Position numbers and translations under genes: made by a program. DNA of 64,000 bases from Streptomyces sp. NBC_01689 (lineage in GTDB: Bacteria; Actinomycetota; Actinomycetes; Streptomycetales; Streptomycetaceae): assembly GCF_036250675.1 (NCBI RefSeq), contig NZ_CP109592.1, forward strand, positions 3,844,001 to 3,908,000, given 5' to 3'. The first letter of the stretch is position 1. Each line of letters begins with the position of its first letter. Positions 54,436-63,265 of the stretch are shown one piece after another. The notes below the pieces were generated by a model, which had not been told where the DNA came from, made no database searches, and saw only the letters and a program-made list of their open reading frames with translations.

Positions 54436-55899
54436 GTGAGTGACACCCCATTCGGATTCGGCCTTCCGCCGGAGGAGCCGGAGAACGGCGACGAGGGCAA
54501 GAAGAAGGACCAGCAGAGCGGTGGTGGTCAGGGACCGTTCGGTTTCGGGCTGCCCGGAGCCGGCGGCCCCGGCGCCGACAATCCGCTCGCAGCCATGTTC
54601 GGGTCCATGAACCCCAACGACCTGGGCGCCGCGTTCCAGCAGCTGGGCCAGATGCTCTCGTACGAGGGCGGCCCGGTGAACTGGGACATGGCCAAGCAGA
54701 TCGCCCGCCAGACGGTCTCCCAGGGCACTTCCGACGGCACCAAGGACGAGAGTGTCGGCCCCTCGGAGCGCACCGCCGTCCAGGAGGCCGTCCGGCTGGC
54801 CGATCTCTGGCTGGACGACGCGACCTCGCTGCCGTCCGGTGCCGGCACCGCGGTGGCCTGGAGCCGCGCGGAGTGGGTCGAGGCCACCCTTCCGGTGTGG
54901 AAGGAGCTCGTGGACCCGGTCGCCGAGCGGGTCGGCGCGGCCATGGGGGACGTCCTGCCGGAGGAGATGCAGGCCATGGCGGGCCCGCTGATCGGCATGA
55001 TGCGCTCCATGGGCGGTGCCATGTTCGGCACGCAGATCGGGCAGGCCGTCGGCGTGCTCGCGGGCGAGGTCGTCGGGTCCACCGACATCGGCCTGCCGCT
55101 CGGCCCGGCCGGCAAGGCCGCGCTGCTGCCGCTGAACATCGCGTCGTTCGGCAAGGACCTCGGCATCGCCCAGGACGAGGTGCGGCTCTACCTCGCCCTG
55201 CGCGAGGCCGCCCACCAGCGGCTCTTCGCACACGTGCCGTGGCTGCGCTCGCACCTGTTCGGCGCCGTCGAGGGTTACGCGCGCGGGATCAAGGTCGACA
55301 CGGCCAAGCTGGAGGACGTGGTCGGCCAGCTCGACCCGCAGAACCCGGAGCAGTTGCAGGACGCCCTCCAGCAGGGCATGTTCCAGCCGGAGGACACGCC
55401 CGAGCAGAAGGCCGCGCTGGCCCGTCTGGAGACGGCGCTGGCTCTCGTCGAGGGCTGGGTGGACGCGGTCGTGCACGCGGCCGCCAAGCCGCGTCTGACG
55501 TCCGCGGACGCGCTGCGCGAGACGCTGCGCCGCCGCCGGGCGACGGGCGGCCCCGCCGAGCAGACCTTCGCGACGCTCATCGGCCTGGAGCTGCGCCCGC
55601 GCCGGCTGCGGGACGCCTCGCGTCTGTGGGCCTCGCTCACCGACGCGCGCGGTGTCGACGGCCGGGACGGCCTGTGGGCCCACCCGGACATGCTGCCGAC
55701 CGCGTCCGACCTGGACGACCCGGACGGCTTCGTGCACCGTGAGCAGCTGGACTTCTCCGAGCTCGACAAGCTGCTCGGCGAGGCGGCGAGCGGTTCCGCC
55801 GACCGGCCGGACCTGACCAAGGACGACGGCACGGACGCCAAGGACACCAAGGACGACAAGGGCACCAAGGGCGACGGCGAGAGCGACGGCTCCGAGTGA
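54436..55899 (+). CDS. DUF2342 zincin-like protein
   Basis: The 487-residue protein belongs to DUF2342 (Zincin_2). A Gly/Pro-rich N-terminus (FGFGLP twice) precedes the domain. The zincin helix region reads ALREAAHQRLFAHVPWLRSHL; a classic HExxH is not visible, so catalytic ability is uncertain. The C-terminus is an Asp/Lys-rich tail (KDDGTDAKDTKDDKGTKGD). GTG 54436 follows GAGGAACCCC. The stop overlaps the Nudix start (GTGA). In mycobacteria the gene lies in a similar neighbourhood. Function unknown. Confidence 0.82.
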   Translation: MSDTPFGFGLPPEEPENGDEGKKKDQQSGGGQGPFGFGLPGAGGPGADNPLAAMFGSMNPNDLGAAFQQLGQMLSYEGGPVNWDMAKQIARQTVSQGTSDGTKDESVGPSERTAVQEAVRLADLWLDDATSLPSGAGTAVAWSRAEWVEATLPVWKELVDPVAERVGAAMGDVLPEEMQAMAGPLIGMMRSMGGAMFGTQIGQAVGVLAGEVVGSTDIGLPLGPAGKAALLPLNIASFGKDLGIAQDEVRLYLALREAAHQRLFAHVPWLRSHLFGAVEGYARGIKVDTAKLEDVVGQLDPQNPEQLQDALQQGMFQPEDTPEQKAALARLETALALVEGWVDAVVHAAAKPRLTSADALRETLRRRRATGGPAEQTFATLIGLELRPRRLRDASRLWASLTDARGVDGRDGLWAHPDMLPTASDLDDPDGFVHREQLDFSELDKLLGEAASGSADRPDLTKDDGTDAKDTKDDKGTKGDGESDGSE

Positions 55900-56423
55900 C
55901 CCTCCACGACGACGCGGTCCTCGTACTGAAGGCCTACGAGGGCCAGGAAGAGCTTCGGCAGGTGTATCTGGACCACCTGTCCGCGCACCCCGACGGCATG
56001 TGGAAGGCGTGCACGGCCGGGCATGTCACGGCGAGCGCGCTGGTCGTGGACCCCGAGGCCGGCCGTGTCCTGCTGACCCTCCACCGCAAGCTGCGGATGT
56101 GGCTGCAGATGGGCGGTCACTGCGAGCCGGGTGATCCGACGCTGACGTCGGCCGCGCTGCGCGAGGCGGGCGAGGAGTCGGGCATCGAGGGTCTGACGCT
56201 GCTGCCGGGCGGCCCCGTGCGGCTGGACCGGCACGCCATCCCGGCTCCCTGCAACTGGCATCTGGACGTCCAGTACGCCGCGCTCGCCCCGGCCGGATCC
56301 ACGGCGGCGATCAGCGACGAGTCCCTGGACGTGCGCTGGTTCGGCTACGACGAGGTCGCCGAGGTGGCGGACGCGTCGGTGGTGCGTCTGGTGGAGGCGA
56401 CCCGCGCGCGGCTGGCCGGCTGA
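55896..56423 (+). CDS. Nudix hydrolase
   Basis: The 175-residue protein has the Nudix box GGHCEPGDPTLTSAALREAGEESGI with REAGEE intact and the upstream glycines; the first Glu of the box is shifted. It would split a nucleoside-diphosphate-linked compound. GTG 55896 overlaps the DUF2342 stop by four bases. A 15-bp-stem terminator follows. The substrate cannot be predicted. Confidence 0.85.
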   Translation: MTLHDDAVLVLKAYEGQEELRQVYLDHLSAHPDGMWKACTAGHVTASALVVDPEAGRVLLTLHRKLRMWLQMGGHCEPGDPTLTSAALREAGEESGIEGLTLLPGGPVRLDRHAIPAPCNWHLDVQYAALAPAGSTAAISDESLDVRWFGYDEVAEVADASVVRLVEATRARLAG

Positions 56424-56452
56424 GGACGGGAATCCGCGCACCCAGGACGCGT

Positions 56453-56486
56453 GTAAGGGGCGACCGCCTGTGCGGTCGCCCCTTAC
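56453..56486. terminator. Terminator between the Nudix and AIM24 genes
   Basis: A perfect 15-bp stem GTAAGGGGCGACCGC (56453-56467) pairs with 56472-56486 around a CTGT loop; both genes end toward it. Confidence 0.9.
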
Positions 56487-56508
56487 GTCGCCCATGCGTG
56501 CGAATCGC

Positions 56509-57264
56509 TCAGCTCCAGGCGTTGCCCTGGTTCTGCGCGTGGACACCCTGCTGTCCCATGCCGTACTGGGCGCGGAGTCCCTGGCCGATCGCCGCGTTCT
56601 GCGGCGGCAGCAGTTCGCTGGGCTGGACGAGCGCGTACCCCTGGCCCATGAAGCTGAGTTCCCAGCCCTCACCGGTGTTGCCGCGCCGCCGCCACACGCC
56701 GGAGGAGTGGGTCTGCGCCTGCATCTGCACACGCAGGCCGGTGGACCAGGCGACGATCGCGTCCGCGTCGCAGTTGACGTACTTGTCGGGCGTGACCTGC
56801 ATCATCAGCGGCGCGCCCGAGGTCATCAGGGCGACCTTGCCGCGTCCGGTGATGTTGAGCTGGTACTTGCCGGACCCGGAGATGCCGTACTGGCTGTCCA
56901 CGGCGATGACCTCGTGGTGCAGCGCGGAGTCCATGGCCAGCACGTAGCTGCTGTCGACGGTGAGACCGTCCTGGTCCACGTCGACCACGTGCACGTGCTG
57001 GGCGAGGTTCGCGAGGTAGACCGTCCCCTGCCCGTGGCAGCGCATCAGGTCCAGACCCTCACCGGTGTACGCACGCGCGCGGTGCTGGCTGGTGTTCTGG
57101 TACTCGGCGTCGAACTCGACGAGCCCCTGGTAGGCGACCATCGTGCCCTTGCGGGCCAGGATGTCGTCGTGGCCCTCCATGACGACCCGCAGCATCTGCG
57201 CGTTCTGCAGGCTGTAGCGCTCCTGGGTCTGCTGTTCGTTGTAGCCGAAAAGCGGGCTCTGCAT
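56509..57264 (-). CDS. AIM24-family protein (third in operon)
   Basis: The 251-residue protein consists of one AIM24 beta-roll domain; typical segments are RVVMEGHDDILARKGTMVAY, GEGLDLMRCHGQGTVYLA, GQGYALVQPSE. AIM24 proteins occur beside TerD-type stress proteins; the mitochondrial member affects cristae, the bacterial role is unknown. It ends the three-gene operon and is followed by a terminator. The last 30 residues are Gln/Gly-rich. ATG 57264 has a GGGGGAGCAGGA site. Confidence 0.85.
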   Translation of the reverse strand: MQSPLFGYNEQQTQERYSLQNAQMLRVVMEGHDDILARKGTMVAYQGLVEFDAEYQNTSQHRARAYTGEGLDLMRCHGQGTVYLANLAQHVHVVDVDQDGLTVDSSYVLAMDSALHHEVIAVDSQYGISGSGKYQLNITGRGKVALMTSGAPLMMQVTPDKYVNCDADAIVAWSTGLRVQMQAQTHSSGVWRRRGNTGEGWELSFMGQGYALVQPSELLPPQNAAIGQGLRAQYGMGQQGVHAQNQGNAWS

Positions 57265-57280
57265 GATGTCCTGCTCCCCC

Positions 57281-57961
57281 TCAGCCCCGGAACCGGAGGC
57301 GGTCGGTGCTGTCCTCGCTGGGCTGGACGACCACGATGCCCTGCCCGGAGAACGCCATCTGGTACGCCTCGCCGCTGCCGCGGCCGATCAGCGACTGTGC
57401 CTTGAAGCTGCGCTTGCCCTTCACCTTGAGGTTCGGGGACCAGGCGACCAGCGCGTCCGGGTCGACGTACGTCTCGTCCTCGCCGCCACCGCAGTCGACC
57501 ACGATCGGCTCGCCCCGGGAGGTAAGCGCCACCCACCCCTGCCCGGAGATCTTGGTGTTCCACAGGCCCTGTCCGGCGAACTTGGCGAGCCCCTTGACGC
57601 GCTCGACGCCCCAGGTGAGGTGCGCGTCGAAGGCGAGCAGGTTGGTGGCGTTCACGGAGATCGCGTCCCCGTCGAGGTTGATGACGACGACGTTCGCCCC
57701 GTAGTCCGCCAGATAGAGCAGGCCGTCGCCGTGGCACCGCATGAGCGGGGCGCCCTCGCCGGTCATCCAGTCCCGCGCGATCTGCCGTACGGCGGGCGGG
57801 TTGGGCTCGTACTGGACGAAGCCCTCGTAGGCGACCATCGAGCCCACGCGCGCGAAGAGGTCGCTTCCGGTCTGCATGGCGACCTTCAGCATGTGGCTGC
57901 CGTGGTTCTCCATGCGGGCGGTGACGGGTGCCGGGGCATAGCCCGTGAGTGGCTGGTTCAT
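57281..57961 (-). CDS. AIM24-family protein (second in operon)
   Basis: The 226-residue protein is a single AIM24 domain: MLKVAMQTGSDLFARVGSMV at the start, GEGAPLMRCHGDGLLYLADY in the middle and AFSGQGIVVVQPSED at the end. It has no signal peptide. ATG 57961 lies 11 bases after the TerD-AIM24 stop and it ends 16 bases before the next AIM24 start, so the three are one transcript. Confidence 0.85.
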   Translation of the reverse strand: MNQPLTGYAPAPVTARMENHGSHMLKVAMQTGSDLFARVGSMVAYEGFVQYEPNPPAVRQIARDWMTGEGAPLMRCHGDGLLYLADYGANVVVINLDGDAISVNATNLLAFDAHLTWGVERVKGLAKFAGQGLWNTKISGQGWVALTSRGEPIVVDCGGGEDETYVDPDALVAWSPNLKVKGKRSFKAQSLIGRGSGEAYQMAFSGQGIVVVQPSEDSTDRLRFRG

Positions 57962-57972
57962 GACGGGCTCCC

Positions 57973-59670
57973 TCAGACCTCGTACGGCTGGACGACGATG
58001 AAATTGCCGGGCGCGCCGCGGAACTGCAGGTTCACGCTCTCCCCGGTGTCGCCCGGGTAGGCGTTGCGCCGCATCCGCACCTGGCTGGAGACGATCACCT
58101 GGGAGGCCGCCGACCACGCGACGACCGCGTTGCAGTCGGCGAACGTGGTGGGGGTCACGGGCAGCACGACGGGTGCACCGTGCGTCTTCACGACGACCGT
58201 GCCGGTCCCCTGGAACTGCATGGTGAACAGCGCGCCCCCGGGGATGCCGTGCCCCTCGATCCTGCGCACCTCGTACTGGAGCGACTCGTCGAAGGCGAGG
58301 ACGTTCTCGGAGGACACACAGATCGCGTCGCCCTGGAGTTCGATGGGATGCACATGGGTGGCGTTCTCGGCGAGGAACACCTGACCGCGGCCCGAGCAGC
58401 GCATCAGCTGCATCTCCTGCCCGGTCGCGTTGCCGACGATCCGTCCGGCGAAGCCGGCGCCCTTGTAACTGAAATCGACCTTGCCCTGGTAGAGCACCAT
58501 GCTGCCCTGGCGGGCCAGGACGGGCTGGTCACCGATGCCGAGGTCGACCCGGATGAGCTTCTTGTTCTGCTGCGTCCACCGCTGCCCGGTGGGCGTCTCC
58601 TTGAACGCCCCCAGCGCGGCGGCCACACCGGCCCCGCCCTGCGGAGCGCCCTGCGGAACGCCGTACGGGGAGGGCGCGCCGGGCTGTCCGGGGTACTGCC
58701 CGGGGACCTGCCCGTACGACGGCTGCTGCCCGTAACCGGGAGGCGCCGACGGGGCCTGACCGTAACCGGGAGGTGCCGGAGGCGCCTGCTGACCGTATCC
58801 GGGCGGCATGGGGGCGCTCTGTCCGGGAGGCTGCTGACCGTAGCCCGGCGGCGGACCGGGGGGACCGGGCGGGCCTGGAGGGCCGGGGGGCTGCACGTAC
58901 GGGGCGGGTCCCGGCGGCGGCACGGTGCCGGAGCCCGGCGGGCTGTGCAGCGGCGCGATGATGGTCGGCGCGGCGTGCACCGACGGCGCGGACGAAGACG
59001 ACGGGGCGGGCGGCGGTGTGAACCCCTGCGCGGCGGGAGCAGGACCGGCCGGCGCTCCGAACGCGGGCGGCGCGGTCACCTGGGTGGGCGGCGAGAACGA
59101 CGGCGCGGCACCACTCTGCGGCTGCTGCGCGGCGGGCTCCTCGTCGGCGACCTCGCCTCCGAAGTACTTCAGCAACGCCTCGAGGCCGCCGTCGAAACCC
59201 TGCCCCACGGCGGCGAACCGCCACACGTCCTTGAGGTAGAAGTCGCCCAGCATCACCGCACGCTCGGTGGAGAACTCCGCTCCGCCGAACGAGTAACGGG
59301 CGACCTCCTCGCCGCCCGCGACGACCCGGAGATATCCCGGGGCGATCTGGGACATCTGCCCGGCGCCGTCGATCGTCGCCGTGAACGACAGTTTCTGGAT
59401 CCGCGCCGGGATCCGGTCGAGAGTGACGCGGAACGACTCCGTGTCACCCGACTGGGCGCCAAGGAGCTGGACGGATTCCTCGGGGGTCTTCGGCTGGTTG
59501 AAGAACACGAAGTACCGGTCGTCCGACAGCCGCTCGTCGGCGTCCAGACCGAAGCAACTGATGTCGAAGGTCAGTCCGGGGCCGGTGATCTGCACACCCA
59601 CGTACAGATCGGTGCCCGCGGTGAGGTCACTGATTCTGGCCTTGTGGCCGCGTTGGAATTCCCTGGCCAT
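57973..59670 (-). CDS. TerD-AIM24 fusion protein
   Basis: The 565-residue protein has an N-terminal TerD domain (about 1-175; LTFDISCFGLDADERLSDDR, with calcium-binding acidic residues), a long Pro/Gly/Tyr linker (about 180-345) with repeated PPGYGQ units, and a C-terminal AIM24 domain (about 350-565). TerD proteins respond to tellurite and membrane or oxidative stress. It is the first gene of the AIM24 operon. The combination is rarely described in detail, and its assembly at the membrane is inferred. ATG 59670 has no strong RBS. Confidence 0.88.
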   Translation of the reverse strand: MAREFQRGHKARISDLTAGTDLYVGVQITGPGLTFDISCFGLDADERLSDDRYFVFFNQPKTPEESVQLLGAQSGDTESFRVTLDRIPARIQKLSFTATIDGAGQMSQIAPGYLRVVAGGEEVARYSFGGAEFSTERAVMLGDFYLKDVWRFAAVGQGFDGGLEALLKYFGGEVADEEPAAQQPQSGAAPSFSPPTQVTAPPAFGAPAGPAPAAQGFTPPPAPSSSSAPSVHAAPTIIAPLHSPPGSGTVPPPGPAPYVQPPGPPGPPGPPGPPPGYGQQPPGQSAPMPPGYGQQAPPAPPGYGQAPSAPPGYGQQPSYGQVPGQYPGQPGAPSPYGVPQGAPQGGAGVAAALGAFKETPTGQRWTQQNKKLIRVDLGIGDQPVLARQGSMVLYQGKVDFSYKGAGFAGRIVGNATGQEMQLMRCSGRGQVFLAENATHVHPIELQGDAICVSSENVLAFDESLQYEVRRIEGHGIPGGALFTMQFQGTGTVVVKTHGAPVVLPVTPTTFADCNAVVAWSAASQVIVSSQVRMRRNAYPGDTGESVNLQFRGAPGNFIVVQPYEV

Positions 59671-59805
59671 GCGTAACGACCGTCCCCCATCCCGAATGCG
59701 ATTGCGTCGCGTCAGGCTAACGGGAAACCCCGGAAGTGAACGCGGCCGGTACAGACCCGGTACACAATCACCGCTCGTCCGGGACGGACCGCGGCCGCCC
59801 GCCCG

Positions 59806-60402
59806 CTACTCCTCGCGGCCGACCGGCGGATGGGGCAGCCGCGCGGCCGCGACCACCCCCTCGAGGTAGCCGCGCGCCCGCTCCGTCCGCGGATACGCCT
59901 CCAGCAGCCGCCAGAAACGCGGGCCGTGTCCGGGCACCAGAAGATGCGCGAGCTCGTGGACGAGGACGTAGTCGACGACGTACTCGGGCATGCCCTGCAG
60001 ACGGTGCGAAAGACGGATACTGCCCTCGGCAGGGGTGCACGAACCCCACCGCGTGTTCTGATTGGTCACCCAGCGCACCGAGGTGGGACGGGCCCGCCCC
60101 TCGAAGTACTGCTCCGACAGACGCGCCGCACGCTCGGTCAGCTCGGCGTCGCCGAGCACCCGTTTGCTCTCCTGGGCGGCCAGTTTGTCGAGCATGACGG
60201 TCACCCAGCGCTGCTCCTCCGCCTCGGACATCCGGGCGGGGATGAGCACGACAGTGCGATCGCCCTCGCGGTACGCGGAGACCGTCCTGCGGCGTCGCGC
60301 ACTCCTGCGAACCTCGATCGCACTCGCCCCGGAGCCGCTTGGCGGCAGGCTCGTCGTGCTGCGCTGTGGTTTTCCGGCGCGGTGCAGTGGGTCGGCGGGC
60401 AC
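59806..60402 (-). CDS. YgjP-like/DUF45 zinc metallopeptidase
   Basis: The 198-residue protein has the M48-like zinc motif VLVHELAHLLVPGHGPRFW (HELAH plus a downstream His) and the preceding TRWGSCTPAEGSIRLSHRL, both typical of YgjP/DUF45 (WLM-like) proteases. The target is unknown. A GTG at 60402 is taken. The N-terminal 35 residues are basic and disordered. It lies on the strand of the AIM24 operon, 135 bases upstream of the TerD-AIM24 start, and may be co-transcribed. Confidence 0.85.
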   Translation of the reverse strand: MPADPLHRAGKPQRSTTSLPPSGSGASAIEVRRSARRRRTVSAYREGDRTVVLIPARMSEAEEQRWVTVMLDKLAAQESKRVLGDAELTERAARLSEQYFEGRARPTSVRWVTNQNTRWGSCTPAEGSIRLSHRLQGMPEYVVDYVLVHELAHLLVPGHGPRFWRLLEAYPRTERARGYLEGVVAAARLPHPPVGREE

Positions 60403-60448
60403 GGCACGACGTTACCCGCTGCACATGGGGGAAGTCCCGTCCCCAGGA

Positions 60449-60466
60449 CGGTTCGGTGTCGAACCG
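60449..60466. promoter_or_regulatory. Perfect palindrome between divergent genes
   Basis: CGGTTCG-GTGT-CGAACCG is a perfect 7-bp inverted repeat (60449-60455, 60460-60466). It lies 47 bases upstream of the metallopeptidase start. Its arms are the reverse of the LexA half-site order (CGAAC-N4-GTTCG), so it is not a LexA box. A DnaA-box match (TGTGGATAA, 60507-60515) lies in the same spacer. Confidence 0.55.
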
Positions 60467-60620
60467 CACCCCGCGCGCCCGATTTTGTCGGACGAACACC
60501 ACAGCCTGTGGATAACTTTCCGCACCCCTCCCCCACTCCCGGGCATCCTGGCATCCGACCGGCGGACCCGCCACGGGCCCGCCGCCACACGGGGATGCTC
60601 CATGGATACGGGGGTCGGTC

Positions 60621-61802
60621 ATGCATCCGATGGTGAAACCCGCGCTGCGGCGCGGCTGGCGGGACCTCAACACCGTCCAGTTCGGCCTCGCACCCGCCCA
60701 CGCGATGGTGCTCGGCCCGGTGGACACGGCGACAGGCAGCTTCCTCGACCTGCTCGACGGAACCCGCGGACTCCCCCTCCTGCGCGAGGAAGGACGCGGC
60801 ATGGGCCTGCCCGACGGCCATGTCGACGCACTCGTGGAACGACTCGCCGACTCCGGACTCCTCGACGACGCGACGGGCGGCGGCCCGGCCGCCGACACCC
60901 TGCGCGCGAAAAAGGCGGTCCTCGACCGGCTGCGCCCCGACCTCGCGGCCCTCTCCCTCACCGCACCCGCCCCGGGCGACGCCCTCCGGCACCTCGCCGC
61001 GCGCCGCTCCCTGCGCGTACAGGTGCGCGGCGCGGGCCGGGTCGGCGTCACCCTGGCCGCGCTGCTGGCCGGCGCCGGCGTCGGCCGGATCGAGGTGCGC
61101 GACCTCGGCCGGGTGGAGCCCTGGGACGTGGCGCCCGGCGGCCTGCAGGCCGAATCGATCGGAGAACGCCGCGAGGAAGCCGCCGCACGGGTGGTCCGCG
61201 CCGCCAGACCGGACCGGCCACCCCGGCCCGCCACCGAAGGCGCGGAACCCGGACTCTCCCTGGTGATCATCACCCCGCGGGACGGCCTGTCCGTCCACGC
61301 CCCCGACCCCGCCACCGCCGAACCCCTGATCACCTCCGGCACACCCCACCTCTACGCGGGAGTCGTGGAGGGGACAGGCGTCGTCGGCCCACTGGTCCTG
61401 CCCGGCGACACCGGCTGCGCCGGGTGCCTGGACCTGCGCCGCGCCGACCGGGACCCGACCTGGCCACGCCTCGTCGCCCAGTGGCGCTCCGGCACCTCAC
61501 GCCATGTACCGGCGTGCGACCTCACCGTGGCGACCTGTGTCGCCGGCCTCGCCGCCGCGCACGCGCTCGCCTACCTCGACGGCCGCTCGCCCTCCAGCAC
61601 CGGAGCCCGCTGGGAGGCCTCGGCCCCCGGCCTCCACTGGCACGCGAAACCCGTGGTGCCCCACCCCGATTGCCCGTGCGGCGCCGCGGAGAAAAGTAAG
61701 AAGGGGGAACGCGCCGCCGCTGCCGAGAAGCCGCACGAGACAATGGCGGGGCAACAGCCGCATGCGGCACGGCTGTCTGGGACTTGGAGGGCGCATGTCT
61801 GA
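60621..61802 (+). CDS. E1-like (ThiF-type) protein with RRE-like N-terminus
   Basis: The 393-residue protein has an N-terminal winged-helix-like region (about 1-90; QFGLAPAHAMVLGPVDTATG) resembling the peptide-clamp of cyclodehydratase C proteins, and an E1-like domain with VRGAGRVGVTLAALLAGAGV. Four cysteines of a zinc site are present (GCAGCLD, DCPCG). It is often annotated as a TOMM leader-binding protein, but no precursor peptide or YcaO gene is nearby. The stop overlaps the ABC1 gene start. A conserved house-keeping role in actinobacteria is more likely than peptide modification. Confidence 0.8.
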   Translation: MHPMVKPALRRGWRDLNTVQFGLAPAHAMVLGPVDTATGSFLDLLDGTRGLPLLREEGRGMGLPDGHVDALVERLADSGLLDDATGGGPAADTLRAKKAVLDRLRPDLAALSLTAPAPGDALRHLAARRSLRVQVRGAGRVGVTLAALLAGAGVGRIEVRDLGRVEPWDVAPGGLQAESIGERREEAAARVVRAARPDRPPRPATEGAEPGLSLVIITPRDGLSVHAPDPATAEPLITSGTPHLYAGVVEGTGVVGPLVLPGDTGCAGCLDLRRADRDPTWPRLVAQWRSGTSRHVPACDLTVATCVAGLAAAHALAYLDGRSPSSTGARWEASAPGLHWHAKPVVPHPDCPCGAAEKSKKGERAAAAEKPHETMAGQQPHAARLSGTWRAHV

Positions 61803-63159
61803 TCTTCCCCGGAAGGCGGTCACCCGGACCGCCAAACTCGCCGCGCTACCGCTCGGCTACGCCGGGCGAGCGACCTGGGGCCTGGGCAAACGGATAGGCG
61901 GGAAGTCGGCGGAGATCGTGGGCCGCGAACTCCAGCAACGCACCGCCGAGCAGCTCTTCAAGGTCCTCGGTGAGCTCAAGGGCGGTGCGATGAAGTTCGG
62001 GCAGGCCCTGTCCGTCTTCGAATCCGCGCTCCCCGAGGAGGTCGCGGGCCCCTACCGGGCCGCACTCACCAAGCTCCAGGAAGCGGCACCGCCGATGCCC
62101 ACCCGCACCGTGCACGCCGTCCTCCGGGAGCGGCTCGGTGACGACTGGGCCGAGCTGTTCCTCGAATTCGAGGACAAGCCGTCCGCGGCCGCCTCGATCG
62201 GCCAGGTGCACCGGGCGGTGTGGCACGACGGCCGCGAGGTCGCCGTCAAGGTGCAGTACCCGGGAGCGGGCGAGGCCCTGCTCTCCGACCTCACCCAGCT
62301 CAGCCGCTTCGCCCGGCTGCTGGGCCCGCTCATCCCCGGCATGGACATCAAGCCCCTCATCGCGGAACTCCGCGACCGGGTCTCCGAGGAACTCGACTAC
62401 GCGCTGGAGGCACAGGCCCAGGAAGTCCACGCCACGGAGTTCGCGGGCGACCCCGACGTCCTGGTGCCGGCGGTCGTCCACCAGTGCGACCAGGTCCTGG
62501 TCACCGAATGGATCGACGGAACACCTCTGTCTGAGGTGATCTCCGACGGCACCCAGGAGCAGCGGGACCGCGCGGGACAACTGCTCGCCCGCTTCCTCTT
62601 CTCCGGCCCCGCCCGCACCGGACTGCTGCACGCCGACCCGCACCCCGGCAACTTCCGCCTCCTGCCGGCCGAGAAGAGCGGCTGGCGCCTCGGGGTCTTG
62701 GACTTCGGCACGGTCGACCGTCTCCCCGGCGGCCTGCCCACACCCATCGGCGACTCCCTGCGCATGACCCTCGACGGCGACGCGGAAGCCGTCTACGACC
62801 TGCTCCGCGAAGAAGGCTTCGTCAAGGAGTCGATAGAGCTCGAACCCGACGCCGTCCTCGACTACCTCCTGCCGATCATCGAACCGGCCCAGGTGGACGA
62901 GTTCACCTTCACCCGCGGCTGGATGCGCAGCCAGGCCGCCCGGGTGGCCGACCCCCGCTCGCCCGCCCACCAGTTGGGCAGACTCCTCAACCTGCCACCG
63001 TCCTACCTGCTGATCCACCGGGTCACGCTGAGCACCATCGGCGTCCTGTGCCAGCTGGGCGCGACGGTCCGGCTCCGCGACGAACTCGAGGAGTGGCTAC
63101 CGGGGTTCGTCCCCGACGACGAACTGCCGGACGAGGAGGAGTCAGCGGCTGGGGCGTGA
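61795..63159 (+). CDS. ABC1/UbiB-family atypical kinase
   Basis: The 454-residue protein has the ABC1 kinase-like fold with the KxGQ motif in GAMKFGQALSVF, the Ala-rich loop AAASIGQVHRA, the nucleotide lysine in EVAVKVQYPG, and the catalytic-loop and metal regions LHADPHPGNF and LDFGTVDRL. In bacteria and mitochondria these ATPases support quinone synthesis; in actinobacteria the role is unsettled. GGAGG precedes ATG 61795, which overlaps the E1-like gene by eight bases. The pair is conserved near whiB7 in mycobacteria, from memory. Confidence 0.88.
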   Translation: MSDLPRKAVTRTAKLAALPLGYAGRATWGLGKRIGGKSAEIVGRELQQRTAEQLFKVLGELKGGAMKFGQALSVFESALPEEVAGPYRAALTKLQEAAPPMPTRTVHAVLRERLGDDWAELFLEFEDKPSAAASIGQVHRAVWHDGREVAVKVQYPGAGEALLSDLTQLSRFARLLGPLIPGMDIKPLIAELRDRVSEELDYALEAQAQEVHATEFAGDPDVLVPAVVHQCDQVLVTEWIDGTPLSEVISDGTQEQRDRAGQLLARFLFSGPARTGLLHADPHPGNFRLLPAEKSGWRLGVLDFGTVDRLPGGLPTPIGDSLRMTLDGDAEAVYDLLREEGFVKESIELEPDAVLDYLLPIIEPAQVDEFTFTRGWMRSQAARVADPRSPAHQLGRLLNLPPSYLLIHRVTLSTIGVLCQLGATVRLRDELEEWLPGFVPDDELPDEEESAAGA

Positions 63160-63175
63160 GTCCGGGGTGCCTTGA

Positions 63176-63216
63176 GGGGGGTGGGGAGGGGTGGGGTGGG
63201 GTGGGGGGGGAGGGGG
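63176..63216 (+). other. G-rich run, possible G-quadruplex
   Basis: A G-tract of 41 bases on the plus strand contains at least six runs of four or more G (GGGGGGTGGGGAGGGGTGGG and onwards). It starts 17 bases after the ABC1 stop. It could fold as a G-quadruplex in DNA or in the mRNA tail, or be a slippery sequencing site. Confidence 0.6.
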
Positions 63217-63265
63217 AACCCCCCCAGAGGCCCGAACTCACCAGCGGTCCCTGAGCACCCCCGAC

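Noticed and set aside
60621..61802. RiPP (thiazole/oxazole) gene cluster
   Set aside because: No YcaO, dehydrogenase or precursor peptide is present; the gene sits in a conserved core neighbourhood.
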